A DNA stretch of 64,000 nucleotides from Closterium sp. Naga37s-1 (Eukaryota > Streptophyta > Zygnematophyceae > Desmidiales > Closteriaceae), in assembly GCA_947471745.1 (NCBI GenBank), contig CANJKZ010000410.1, positions 288,001 through 352,000 of the forward strand, given 5' to 3'. This document shows, one piece after another, positions 30,743-40,324 of the stretch. Position 1 is the first letter of the stretch. Each line of letters begins with the position of its first letter. The notes beneath the pieces were generated by a model. It did not search any database, was not told where the DNA came from, and worked only from the letters and a program-made list of their open reading frames with translations. A program made the position numbers and the translations under genes.

Positions 30743-33694
30743 CTAGGACACACCTGACGGGGCAGGACCCTGAGGGGGGAGGGGGTCTACCGGGGGGGGA
30801 ACGGGCGTGAGGAAGAGCGGCGGGGGGGGGAGGGGAGCAGTGGGGTAGGGGAAGAGACGGTAGTACGGAACCGACTCGTCAAACGTGACGTCCTGGGAGG
30901 ACAGAACACGACGCGAGGTGGGGTGGTAAAACCGCCAACCAGGCGCGTCAGGGGGGAAGCCGAGGAAGACGCAAGGAACAGCACGGGAGGACAGCTTGTC
31001 CGCAGACAAGTCACGGACGAAAGCTCGAGATCCCCAGACACGGAACGCAGACGCATCGCCAACCTTCCCCGTCCACCGCAGAGTGGGGGAGGTCTCCGGC
31101 ATGGAGACCCGGGGCTGAAGGTTGAGCTGATGCGCCGCGTACTGAACTGCGAACGGCCACAGAAAATGGGGAGCAGCCGCATGGATCATGGACGTACGAG
31201 CGACGTCCATGACCATGCCAATGCGGCGCTCAGCAATCCCATTTTGCTGTGGAGAGGCCGGAAGCGTGAACGTCTGGCGGATGCCCTCCGCACGACAGAA
31301 GGCTCGCAGAAGGTCGGAGGAAAACTCTCCACCTCTGTCGGAGTGCAGACGCAGAACAGGAAAGTCCGAGCCGAAACGCTCTCTGAGCTGGAGACGAGAA
31401 GCGCGGATCCAGTCGATCAACACCTCAGTGACCTCACCCTTGCTGCGCAAGGGGAAGACTGTGGTGTAACGCGAGTAGTCGTCAACCACCAGCAGGAAGT
31501 AACGCTCGTGACCCTGTCCACGGACGCGGGCTGGGCCCCACACGTCCATGTGAAGAGTCTGCAGCGGAGCCTCTGTCGGGGGAAACTCGGAGGAGTGAGG
31601 AGCGGCGCGCAGCCGCCCCTCGACGCAGGGAACGCAGGTAGGGGCAGGCCCCGGGGGAAGGGGAGGGAGGGACCGGGGGAGACCAGAGACAAGGACACGG
31701 GAGGCCATGCCTCGAAGGCGAGGCAAGGAGGGGTGACCAAGACGGTGGTGCCAGAGGAGGGTCTGGTGGGACAGGAGGCGACACGAGCAGGGGGCAGACT
31801 CAGGACCTGACCGAGACGCTGCAGCAAACACCTGACTCGACGCAGCTACCAGACTAGACGCAGCAACCAGTGGAGACTCCGTGGTCAGTGTGTACAGACT
31901 GGACCCCAGTCGGCGGGTAAACGTGGCCAAGTGGCGGCCCGTCCGAGCACACGTGCAGTGGGTCACTCGCTGACTCGCAGGAGTGAACTGGTCAACCCCG
32001 CCATCCTGAAGGTCAGCACCACTCACCAAGTTCGTAGAGAACGAGGGGAGATAGAGACCAGACAGGGAGCCTGACGGGGCCGCCGGACACGGGAGGACAG
32101 TGGAGTAGTGGGCAAGAACAGGACCCCCAAAGGGGTCTGCCAGGGAGACCGCAACCGGCCGACTGAGCGGCGTAAGGGTGGTGCGGTCTCGAAAGAAGGA
32201 ACGGGAAGCACCCGAGTCGAGGGTGAAGGTGTGCAAAACCTGAGCCGACGCGGTACCTGAGAGAGCAGACGCACTAGTACCTGGAGCAGCAGACTCACGA
32301 GCACCTGGAGCAGCATACTCACTAGCACCTAGAGCAGCAGCCTCAATGCCCGGGTCAGGCGGAACACACACGTAACAGTCACCCTCAGCAATAATAGACA
32401 CAGCATACATGGCAGCAAGAATAGCATCAAAGTCAAGATCAAAGATAGCTACACCCGACCTGAGCAGATCACCCCAGCGAGGGATCTCAGTGGCGTCAGG
32501 GAACTGGGTACGCCAGGCGTCAGTCAGGCGACCGAAGCAGCGCTGGGTGGCGTGCAGGCCGCCACACTGCTCTCCAGTGCGGTTGCCGGTGCGCAGGATG
32601 TAGGTACAGGGACCAGCACCCCCAGACCCCTGACGCCCTGCGTACCACTCACGAAGCTGCTGTGGCGACGGGGTCTCACGAGAGCGCGACTGGTGCTGGG
32701 GTCCCCGCTGCCCAGCTCCGCCTCGACCAGCTCCACCTCCGCCGCCGCCGCCTCCGCCACCTCCACCCCAACCTCCACCGCCACCGCTGCCTCCACCTCC
32801 ACCGCTGCCACCGAAGCCCCCACCTCTGCCTCCACTCCCACCCCCACCCCCTCCTCCGCCTCCACCGCCACTACCTCCTCCCCCTCCACCTCCTCCAGCG
32901 CCCTTGCACCGCTTGCCCCTGCCGTTGCAGCGCCTCTTGCTAGGAGCAGACGCAGCGCTGACCGACTCGGTACCAACAAGGTCGACAGCAGCAGCAGAGG
33001 CAACAGAGGGCAAAACAGGAACGGGGGACCACCCCTCAAAGAAAGGGGTACGGGGGTCACCACGAGAGGCTCCTACAGCGGTAATACTAGTCTCTGCTGC
33101 AAGGAGGCGCTCCTTGAGGAGGTCAACGGTGAGTGTGGTAGGGCAAAGAGAGAGGAAGTGGTCCCTGACCGAGCGAAGGGTGTCAGGGAGTCGGGTGACT
33201 AGGTAGTAGAGGGTGATGTACATGGGAGGGGGGTTCTTAGCGCAGAACTCAGCAGGAAGCGCAGCGCGGTAGCGGGTGTCACTAGTGCGGAGGTGCGTAA
33301 TGAGGTCAGTGACCGTGGCAAAAGCGGCGAGGCCAGGGAACAAGTACGGGAGCATGAGGCGGCTAAGGGCAGCAGTGGCAGGGGAAGAGTAGCGTGCAAC
33401 GACAGCGTCGTACAGAGTCTTAGCACTCTTGTACTGACTAAAGTGCGCGCGCTCAGTAGACGGCAGGTGACTACGCACAGCAAGGCGGGCAGCAGCATCG
33501 CGTGTGAGCCACTGCGAGCGAACAGCACTGTCAGCATCAGCAGCAGGGGCAGTAGAGGCACCAGACGTGAGATCCAACAGTGAGAGACCATCCTTGCTAT
33601 CGCACTGTAGGAAAAGCTGCAGATCATCTATCCAGACCTCGAAGTCAACCGCTCGACCCTCAGCATCAAAGGTAAGAACACTGGGAATAGCCAT
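30743..33694 (-). CDS. Cop-e Gag-protease-integrase frame, 983 codons
   Basis: One uninterrupted minus-strand frame starts at ATG 33694 (MAIPSVLTFDAEG) and ends at TAG 30743. Domains in order: Gag core (residues about 1-210), Lys/Arg patch and Gly-rich tract (about 245-330), CX13CX3HX4C finger (about 355-380), protease with LDSGASRSF (near 470), GAG-pre-integrase with LWHHRLGHPSLPRL and a CVPC pair (about 620-690), integrase core with HMDVWGP, LHSDRGGEFSSD and [12 protein letters not shown] (about 695-810), then a Pro-rich stretch. The TAG stands where related elements read on, so it is most likely a single nonsense change. Gag and integrase parts look intact. Confidence 0.9.
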   Translation of the reverse strand: MAIPSVLTFDAEGRAVDFEVWIDDLQLFLQCDSKDGLSLLDLTSGASTAPAADADSAVRSQWLTRDAAARLAVRSHLPSTERAHFSQYKSAKTLYDAVVARYSSPATAALSRLMLPYLFPGLAAFATVTDLITHLRTSDTRYRAALPAEFCAKNPPPMYITLYYLVTRLPDTLRSVRDHFLSLCPTTLTVDLLKERLLAAETSITAVGASRGDPRTPFFEGWSPVPVLPSVASAAAVDLVGTESVSAASAPSKRRCNGRGKRCKGAGGGGGGGGSGGGGGGGGGGGSGGRGGGFGGSGGGGGSGGGGGWGGGGGGGGGGGGAGRGGAGQRGPQHQSRSRETPSPQQLREWYAGRQGSGGAGPCTYILRTGNRTGEQCGGLHATQRCFGRLTDAWRTQFPDATEIPRWGDLLRSGVAIFDLDFDAILAAMYAVSIIAEGDCYVCVPPDPGIEAAALGASEYAAPGARESAAPGTSASALSGTASAQVLHTFTLDSGASRSFFRDRTTLTPLSRPVAVSLADPFGGPVLAHYSTVLPCPAAPSGSLSGLYLPSFSTNLVSGADLQDGGVDQFTPASQRVTHCTCARTGRHLATFTRRLGSSLYTLTTESPLVAASSLVAASSQVFAAASRSGPESAPCSCRLLSHQTLLWHHRLGHPSLPRLRGMASRVLVSGLPRSLPPLPPGPAPTCVPCVEGRLRAAPHSSEFPPTEAPLQTLHMDVWGPARVRGQGHERYFLLVVDDYSRYTTVFPLRSKGEVTEVLIDWIRASRLQLRERFGSDFPVLRLHSDRGGEFSSDLLRAFCRAEGIRQTFTLPASPQQNGIAERRIGMVMDVARTSMIHAAAPHFLWPFAVQYAAHQLNLQPRVSMPETSPTLRWTGKVGDASAFRVWGSRAFVRDLSADKLSSRAVPCVFLGFPPDAPGWRFYHPTSRRVLSSQDVTFDESVPYYRLFPYPTAPLPPPPLFLTPVPPPVDPLPPQGPAPSGVS

Positions 33695-33836
33695 GATAGG
33701 AGCAGCAGCAGGCTAGCAGCTGTAGCAGTGCAACTCGGCTAAGCGACGCGGCTAGGCAGGGCAGTGCGACTTGGCAGGGCGGCTCGGCAGGGCGGCGCGG
33801 CTCGGCGGCGCGGCTCGGCCCGGCGATGCTCTTACC

Positions 33837-34450
33837 AGGGGCGAGGCCGGGGCAGGGCCGAGGGAGGGCCGGGGCAGGGCTGCGAGAGGTCCGGGGCAGG
33901 GCCGGGGCCGGGCCGGAGCAGGGCTGCGACAGGGCCGGGGCAGGGTCGAAGCAGGGCCGGGACAGGGCCGGGGCGAGGCCACGGCAGGTCCGGGACAGAG
34001 CCGCGACAGGGTCGGGGCAGGGTCGGGGAAGGGCCGGGGCAGGTCCGGGACAGGGCCGCTACGGGGCCGGGGCAGTGCCGGGGCAGGGCCGGGACAGGGC
34101 CGGGGCAGGGGCAGGTCCGGGACGGGGCCGCGACAGGGCCGGGGCAGGGTCGGGGCCGGGCCGCGACAAGTGACGGGGCCGGGGCAGGGTCCGGGCCGGG
34201 CCGCGACAAGCGACGGGGGGAGGGCCAAGGCGGGGCCGCGACAGGGTCGCATGGGCGACGGGGCAGGGCCGGGGTCGCGCCGCGATGGGGCCGCTTCGAG
34301 CGACGGGGAAGGGCCGGGGCGGGGTCGCAACGGGGCCTCTAAGGGGGGCCGCCAACAGGCCACAAGGGGGGCCGCGTAAGGGAGAGAAGGCCACTAGGGG
34401 GCCGCAAAGGGGCCGCGTAGGGCAGAGCACAAAGCGCGCTTCGGGCAGGT
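33837..34450 (-). repeat. GC-rich minisatellite leader of Cop-e
   Basis: On the minus strand, about 45 imperfect units of 12 bp (CGGCCCTGCCCC type) lie next to gag, then a looser GGCCCCGTCGC/GCGGCCCC tract toward the primer site. The gag-proximal part is of the same type as the leaders of Cop-j and Cop-l. Confidence 0.85.
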
Positions 34451-34516
34451 AGGTAAAAAAAATATATATATTTTAACGGTGGGCCCTTAGGAAGGAACGG
34501 TCCCAGTAGGGAACCC

Positions 34517-34654
34517 GCTCTATACCATGTGAGAATAGGAATGAATGGTTGACTAAGAAAATGAGTTGGGTACAAATATGAAACCCTAGAAAACTGTACC
34601 CCATAGTGTCTACCCTACTACAGCCTAGACAGGCTATGTGATTAATGTTTGACA
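34517..34654 (-). repeat. 5' LTR and primer-binding site of Cop-e (Cop-l type)
   Basis: The LTR occupies 34528-34654 (127 bp), reading TGTCAAAC to TCTCACA on the minus strand. The primer-binding site TGGTATAGAGC follows at 34517-34527. Confidence 0.87.
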
Positions 34655-35041
34655 TGCATGCGCATCATGATCCATGACATATCATATTAATCATTATGCA
34701 TCATATAGCATTATTTATGCACATGCATTTATTTATTATTACTACAACATTATTTAACAGTAAAACATATAATGCAAACAGTACAACATATCTGCACAAA
34801 ACACCTGATAAAGTAAAATCATGTGGTTTGATGTACTTTGAACAGTAGTGACAACTATTCACGATGCACATAGTATGGGAAAGGTATTGTAGTTTATGAA
34901 TCTTATTTTCACATTTTATTAAAAAAAATATGATTTTTTTTTGGCAAAATCGATCGTAAAGGGTTGCTTCACAACCCAAACAAGAGGCGACAAGACCGCC
35001 TTAGGGTTGCGAAGCAACTACAGTAACGAAAAATATGTAAA
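34655..35041. other. AT-rich island, left part
   Basis: Strongly AT-rich, unlike everything around it, with ATTATT-type runs. Near 34965-35020 an inverted pair GTTGCTTC / GAAGCAAC could form a stem with a loop of about 40 nt. No coding frame or repeat family is recognised. It continues at 36681 across the Cop-f insertion. Confidence 0.6.
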
Positions 35042-36680
35042 TGTCAGAACATTATAGCTTTTACATTTGTGTAGGCTATAGTGGGGTAGCCCATAAGGGG
35101 TACAACCCAATTTGGGTTAGTACTTGTACCCAACTCTTTGCTAGTTCATCCATTCTCGTTCATTACTTTCAACATGGTTTCAGAGCAGGTCCCTCGCTAG
35201 GACCGCCTTTCTTTCCTTGGGCCCACCACCTGCTGCCCTGCGAGTAGCCCCTTGGCCCCGGCCCGTAGCCTCGGCCCCTTCGCCCCTAGGCCCCGGCCTT
35301 TTGGCCCGTCGCGCCCCTAGGCCCGTCGCGCCCCAAGGCCCTGTTTTCTTGCTTGTCGCGCTCCCAGGTCCGTCGCGCCCCTTGGCCCGTCGCACCCCTA
35401 GGCCAGTCGCGCCCCTAGGCCCGTCGCGCCCCTAGGCCCGTCGCGCTCCACGGCCCCGTTTCCTACGCCCGTCGCGCCCCTCGGCCCCTTCGCCCCCAGG
35501 CCCTGGCCCCTTGGCCCGTCGCGCCCATAGGCCAGTCGCGCCCCTAGGCCCGTCGCGCCCCTAGGGCCCGTCGCGCCCCACGGCCCCGTTTCCTAGGCCC
35601 GTCGCGCCCCTCGGCCCCTTTGCCCCTAGGCCCCGACCCCTTTGCTCGTCGCGCCCCTAGGCCAGTCGCGCCCCTAGGCCCGTCGCGCCCCACGGCCCAG
35701 TTCCTACCCGTCGCGCTTCTAGGCCCGTCGCCCCCCTCCCCCCCCCCCCCCCCCCTCAGGCCCCGGTTCCTGCCCGTCACGCCCCTAAGCCCGTTGCGCC
35801 CCAGGGCCCCGTTCCCTGCCCGTCGCGCCCCTAGGCCTCGGTCCCGGCCCTTCGCTCTCCTAGGCCCGTCGCACCCCCCTCCCCCCCCCCCCCAAGGCCC
35901 CGGTTCCTGCCCGTCGCGCCCCTAGGCCCGTCACGTCCCAAGGCCCCGGTTCCGGCCCGTCACGCCCCCAAGCCCCACAACCCGCGCCCCGTGACCTGCG
36001 ACCCTGGCCCCTCGGCCCCTAGGCACCTCGGCCCCCAGACCCCTCGGCCCCTAGCCTCGGTCCCTCAGCCGCTCTGTCAGGGACCACTTTCTCTCTTTTG
36101 ACCCCACCTCCCTCACTGTTGACCTCCTTGAACAGCATCTCCTCGCAGCTGAGACTAGTGCAGTTGCTGTAGGTGCTGCTTGTGGCACTCCGCGCCCGCC
36201 CTTTTTTTAGGGGTGCTCCCCCTCCCCCCTTGCCCCCTCCTACGCCTCTGCTGCTGCTGCAGACGTCTCTGTTGCTGAGGACGTCAGGGCTGCTTCTGCT
36301 AGTGCAAAGCACTGCAGTAGCAAGGGCAAGGGTGGCAAGGGTGGTGGAGGTGGCAGCGGCGGTGGTGGAGGTGGCAGCGGGAGTAGTGGTGGGGGCAGCT
36401 GTGGAGGTGGTGGCGGCGGTGGGACTGGTGGAGGGAGTGGGGGCTCTGGTGGCGGCGGTGGAGGCAGCGGTGGGAGTGGCGGCAGTGGCGGCAGTGGCGG
36501 CAGTGGGACTGGTGGCGGTGGGACTGGAGCTCGGCGTGTTGGTTCTGGAGGTGGCCAGCGTCAGCAGCAGAAGCGTCGGAGCGAGACCCAGTTGCCCCAG
36601 CAGCTTCGTGAGTGGTTTTTGCGTGGGGCGTCTGGGGGTAGTTGCCCGTATGTCATTTGCACGGGTGACCGTGCTGGTCA
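35042..36680 (+). mobile_element. Cop-f: 3'-truncated copia insertion flanked by GTAAA
   Basis: 5' LTR 35042-35174 (133 bp), primer site TGGTTTCAGAGC at 35175-35186, GC-rich leader 35215-36060, then Gag from the LRSVRDHF-like region through a Gly-rich tract to the first half of the finger, ending in GGTCA at 36680. GTAAA lies at 35037-35041 and again at 36681-36685, and AT-rich sequence of the same character lies on both sides. So the piece looks inserted as it stands, without protease, pol or 3' LTR. The Gag start is also missing between the leader and about 36075. Confidence 0.8.
35215..36060 (+). repeat. GC-rich minisatellite leader of Cop-f
   Basis: Units of about 18 bp built on GGCCCGTCGCGCCCCTAG, with GGCCCCGTTTCCT and GGCCCCTTCGCCCCTAG variants and two C-homopolymer runs near 35730-35757 and 35876-35893. 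It passes straight into Gag coding sequence. Confidence 0.85.
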
Positions 36681-37168
36681 GTAAAGTATATGAACTTTTG
36701 AATATATGAAAAGAACTATAGCTTTTTAATCATAACATATACATAGACAAAGTACACAAATTATCCAGAAAAGTGGAGTGATTGAGTTATGTTATGTTTT
36801 ATTATAGTCTATCATTCACATGTAAACAGGAAAAAAAAACGTTTTGCATGACTACATTCAATATTTTATACAGATTGTGGTAAGTATAAATGTAAGTGTT
36901 ACTTCATGCAATTTGAAGGATGTTCTAAAGACGTGCAACAAGATTCGATCTGGCAACCTTCCGTTTGCACAGATAATGACAACTGTGCTACAACTGGTGT
37001 CCTTTCACTCAAATGTAGTTAAACAATACAAACTAGCACGACAAAATGAGAACCACCTTAGGGTTTGTGTAGCTCTTTTTTCTGCCTCTGTTTTCTCTCG
37101 CCGCCAGAGCTTGGTTCTTCACTGCCGTTAGTCAGGTTCCTACCTACCACTCAGAGGTAAGGAGAAAC
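36681..37168. other. AT-rich island, right part, with tRNA-like segment
   Basis: AT-rich flank between Cop-f and Cop-g. On the minus strand, at about 36935-37010, a segment reads like tRNA promoter boxes: GTAGCACAGTTGTCA (box A-like, followed by a CTGTGC that can pair with GCACAG) and AGATCGAATCT (box B-like). The space for an anticodon arm is too short for a real tRNA, so a tRNA-derived SINE remnant or tRNA pseudogene is possible. No coding frame is supported. Confidence 0.4.
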
Positions 37169-37319
37169 TATCAGAACATATGTGTTTACATATCTCTAGG
37201 CTGTAGTGGGTTTAGCCTTAGGGGGTACAGAATTTCTCTCGACATTCTACCTTTACCCTCCCCGTTTCTCCTAATCACTCATTCTCGTCACTATTCTAAC
37301 ATGGAATCAGAGTAGGTAA

Positions 37320-38000
37320 CTTTTGGGCCCACCACCTGCTACTGCGCCTACCTCGTTCCTAGCCCCGCGCCTGGCCCGTACCTCGCCCGCGATAGGCCCG
37401 TACCTAGCCCGCGCCCGGCCCAGTCTCACGCCCGCACCCGACCCGTACCTAGACCGCGATAGGCTAGTACCTAGCCCGCGATCGCCCCGTCGACACCCGC
37501 GCCCAGCCCGTACCTAGCCCGCGCCCCGTCGACACCCGCGCCCGGCCCGTACGTAGCCCGCGCCTCGTAGACACCTGCGCCCGGCCCGTACCTAGCCCGC
37601 GCCCCGTCGACACCCGCGCCCGGCCCGTACGTAGCCCGCGCCCCGTAGACACCCGCGCCCGGCCCGTACCTAGCCCGCGCTCCGTCAACACCCGCGCCCG
37701 GCCCGTACCTAGCCCGCGCCCCGTCGACACCCGCGCCCGGCCCGTACCTAGCCCGCGCCTCGTCGACACCAGCGCCCGGCCCCTTCTCTCGCCCTCGCCC
37801 GGCCCGTACCTAGCCTGCGCCCGGCCCCGTCTTACGCCAGCGCCCGGCCCGTACCTAGCCCGCGACCCGGCCCTGTCCCTAGCCCGCGCCTTGTCGACAC
37901 CCGCGCCCGCGCCCCGTCGACACCCGCGCTCGGCCCCGTACCTCGCCCGCGCCAGGCCCCGTTCCCAGCCCGCGCCCGGCCTAGTACCTGCCCAGCGCCC
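37320..38000 (+). repeat. Cop-g leader array 1
   Basis: About 13 units of roughly 40 bp combining CCCGTACCTAGCCCGCG and CCCGTCGACACCCGCGCC. It shares the words CCTAGCCCGCG and CCGTCGAC with the Cop-d leader but in a different unit. Confidence 0.85.
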
Positions 38001-38865
38001 GGCCCCGTACCTTGTTTGGCCCCTCGGCCCCGTTCCTTGTTTGGCCCCTCGGCCCTGCCCCTAGGCCCCTCGGCCCCTAGTCTCGGCCCCTAGGCTCGGC
38101 CTCCTCGGCCCTAGAGTTTGGCCCCTCGGCCCCCCCCCCTAGGCCCCTCGGCCCCAGTTCAGAGCCCAAAGCCCGGCCCCATACCCAGCCCGCGCCCAGC
38201 CCAGTACCTGCCCAGCGCCCGGCCCCGTACCTTGATTGGCCCCTCGGCCCCCCCCTCCTTTGCCCCTCGGCCCCAGTTCAGAGCCCAGAGCCCGGCCCTG
38301 TACCCAGCCCGCGCCCGGCCCAGTACCTGCCCAGCGCCCGGCCCCGTACCTTGTTTGGCCCCTCGGCCCCGTTCCTTGTTTGGCCCCTCGGCCCTGCCCC
38401 TAGGCCCCTCGGCCCCTAGTCTCGGCCCCTAGACTCGGCCTCCTAGACTCGGCCCCTAGACTCGGCCTCGGCCCTAGTGTTCCCCCCCCCCCCCCCCCCT
38501 ACGCCCCTCGACCTCAGTTCAGAGCCCAACGCCCGGCTCCGTACCTGCCCAGCGCCCGGCCCCGTACCTAGCCCGCGCCCGGCCCCTTGTTTGGCCCCTT
38601 GGCCCCACCCCTCGGCCCCTCCGCCCCTAGTCTCGGCCCCTAGGCTTGGCCCCTCGGCCCTCGTGTTTGGCCCCTCGCCCCCCCCCCCCCCCCCCCCCCC
38701 TAGGCCTCTCGGCCACCTTGGCCCTCTTGTTTGGCCCCTCGGCCCCAGTTCAGAGCCCAGCGCCTGGCCCCGTACCTAGCCCGCGCCCGGCCCCTTGTTT
38801 AGCCCCTCGGCCCCTAGGCTCGGCCTCCTCGGCCCCCTAGGCCCCTGCGGTTCCGGGTCGGGAGC
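38000..38865 (+). repeat. Cop-g leader array 2
   Basis: Higher-order repeat: a block of about 190 bp (TTGTTTGGCCCCTCGGCCC, CCTAGGCCCCTCGGCCCC, GTTCAGAGCCC, GCGCCCGGCCCCGTACC) recurs about four times with C-homopolymer runs near 38480-38500 and 38677-38700. A further shortened copy lies at 39207-39400. Confidence 0.8.
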
Positions 38866-39206
38866 CGGGTCAACCATCCGGACGGGGAACCGGATCATCC
38901 GGGTGGTCCGGGTGGGGAAGCGGACCAACCGGACCAACCGGGTGCGGTACCGGGTGGGAAACCGGACCAAACGGGTAGTGATCCGGACGGGGAACCGGAT
39001 CATCCGGGTCGGGAACCGGATCAACCGGGTCTAGGGTGGGGAACCGGACCATCCGGGTGGGGAACCGGGTGGGGTACCGGGTCGGGGAACCGGATCAACC
39101 GGACCATCCGGACGGGGAACCGGATCATCCGGGTGGTCCGGGTGGGGTGCCAAATCGACCGTGCGGGGAGTCGGACCAACCGGACCATCCGGGTGGGGAA
39201 CCTGCC
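38866..39206 (+). repeat. Cop-g leader array 3, palindromic CCGGATCATCCGG-type repeat
   Basis: About 20 units of GGGGAACCGGATCATCCGG and GGGGAACCGGACCATCCGG kind. The core is near-palindromic, so hairpins can form. A shorter variant recurs as GTGGTCCGGGTGG. Confidence 0.85.
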
Positions 39207-39436
39207 CCGTACCTGCCCAGCGCCCGGCCCCCTGTTTGGCCCCTCGGCCCCGCCCCTCGGCCCCTAGCCTCGGCCCCTAGGCTCGGCCTCCTCGGCCCTC
39301 GTGTTTGGCCCCTCGGCCCTCTTGTTTGGCCCCTCGGCCCCCTAGGCCTCTCGGCCCCCCTAGGCCCCTCGGCCCTCTTGTTTGGCCCCTTGGCCCCTTA
39401 GCTACTGCTACTGCTGCTCCTGATTCCTGTGCCACT

Positions 39437-40324
39437 ATGGCGTTGCTTAGAGTTCTCCTGTTCGACCCGGAGGGCAGACCTGTAGCATTTGACACGTGGC
39501 ACGAAGATCTGCAAATGTACCTACTGAGCGATAGTAAGGACAGTGTCTCATTGTTTGACCACGTGTCCAGTGCCGCTCCAACCCCTCCCGCCACAGCTGA
39601 CGTTTCGACTCGTTCCCAGTGGCTGTCTCGTGACGCTACTGCCCGCTTGGCCATTCGCAACCACCTGCCCGCGACCGAATGTGCTCACTTTGGCGAGCAC
39701 AGGACAGCACAGGCCTTGTACGACGCTGTCGTTGCTCGCTACTCCTCCCCTGCCACTGCTGCTATTGGCAGGCTGCTACTGCCCTACCTGTTCCCTGAGC
39801 TGTCGGATTTTGCCACAGTAACGGACCTGGTTACCCACCTGCGCACTAGCGACGCTTGCAACCGCGCTGCTGTCCCTGCTGAGTTCCTTCCCACGAACCA
39901 GCCCCCCATGTTCATCACCCTCTACTTCATAGTCACTCGCCTCCCTGACTCCCTTCGCTCTGTCAGGGACCACTTCCTCACCCTCGACCCCACCTCCCTC
40001 ACTATTGACCTCCTCGAGCAGCATCTCCTCGCAGCTGAGACTAGTGCAGTTGCTGTAGGTGCTGCTCGTGGCACTCCGCGCTCGCCCTTCTTTGAGGGGT
40101 GCTCCCCCTCCACCCTTTCCCCCTCCTTCGCCTCTGCTGCTGCTGCAGACGTCTCAGTTCCTGAGGACGTCGGTGCTGCTTCGACTAGTGCGAAGCGCCG
40201 CAACAGCAAGGGCAAGGGTGGCCGGGGTAGTGGAGGAGGCAGCGGTGGTGGTGGAGGTGGCAGTGGGAGTGGTAGTGGGGGCGGCGGTAGAGGAGGTGGA
40301 GGCGGTGGAGGTGGTGGAGGTGGT
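39437..40324 (+). pseudogene. Cop-g Gag, N-terminal part
   Basis: It starts with MALLRVLLFDPEGRPVAF at 39437 and reads without stops through the Gag core (LYDAVVARYSSPATAAIGRL, TDLVTHLRTSD, LRSVRDHFLTLDP, AVAVGAARGTPRSPFF), a KRRNSKGKGG basic patch and into the Gly/Ser tract, where T-h is inserted at 40325. The protein would carry a short tail from the T-h LTR. The reading frame continues correctly at 41987 if T-h and one GTGGT are ignored. Confidence 0.88.

Larger units (their letters stand above)
27236..34654 (-). mobile_element. Cop-e: chimeric short-LTR copia element with unlike LTRs
   Basis: Read on the minus strand: 5' LTR 34528-34654, primer-binding site, GC leader, gag-pol, 3' box, 3' LTR 27236-27367. 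The two LTRs differ at roughly a third of positions, whereas LTRs of one insertion start identical. The 5' LTR and its TGGTATAGAGC primer site resemble Cop-j and Cop-l. The 3' LTR resembles Cop-d and Cop-f, whose primer site is TGGTTTCAGAGC. The flanks (CAAAA left, TGCAT right) do not match, so a simple insertion is excluded. Recombination between two elements or template switching would explain it. Confidence 0.85.

Noticed and set aside
33752..34430. Long Arg/Gly- or Pro-rich open frames on both strands
   Set aside because: They are shadows of the 12-bp GC array of the Cop-e leader; there is no domain, and all frames stay open because the array has almost no stop-like triplets.
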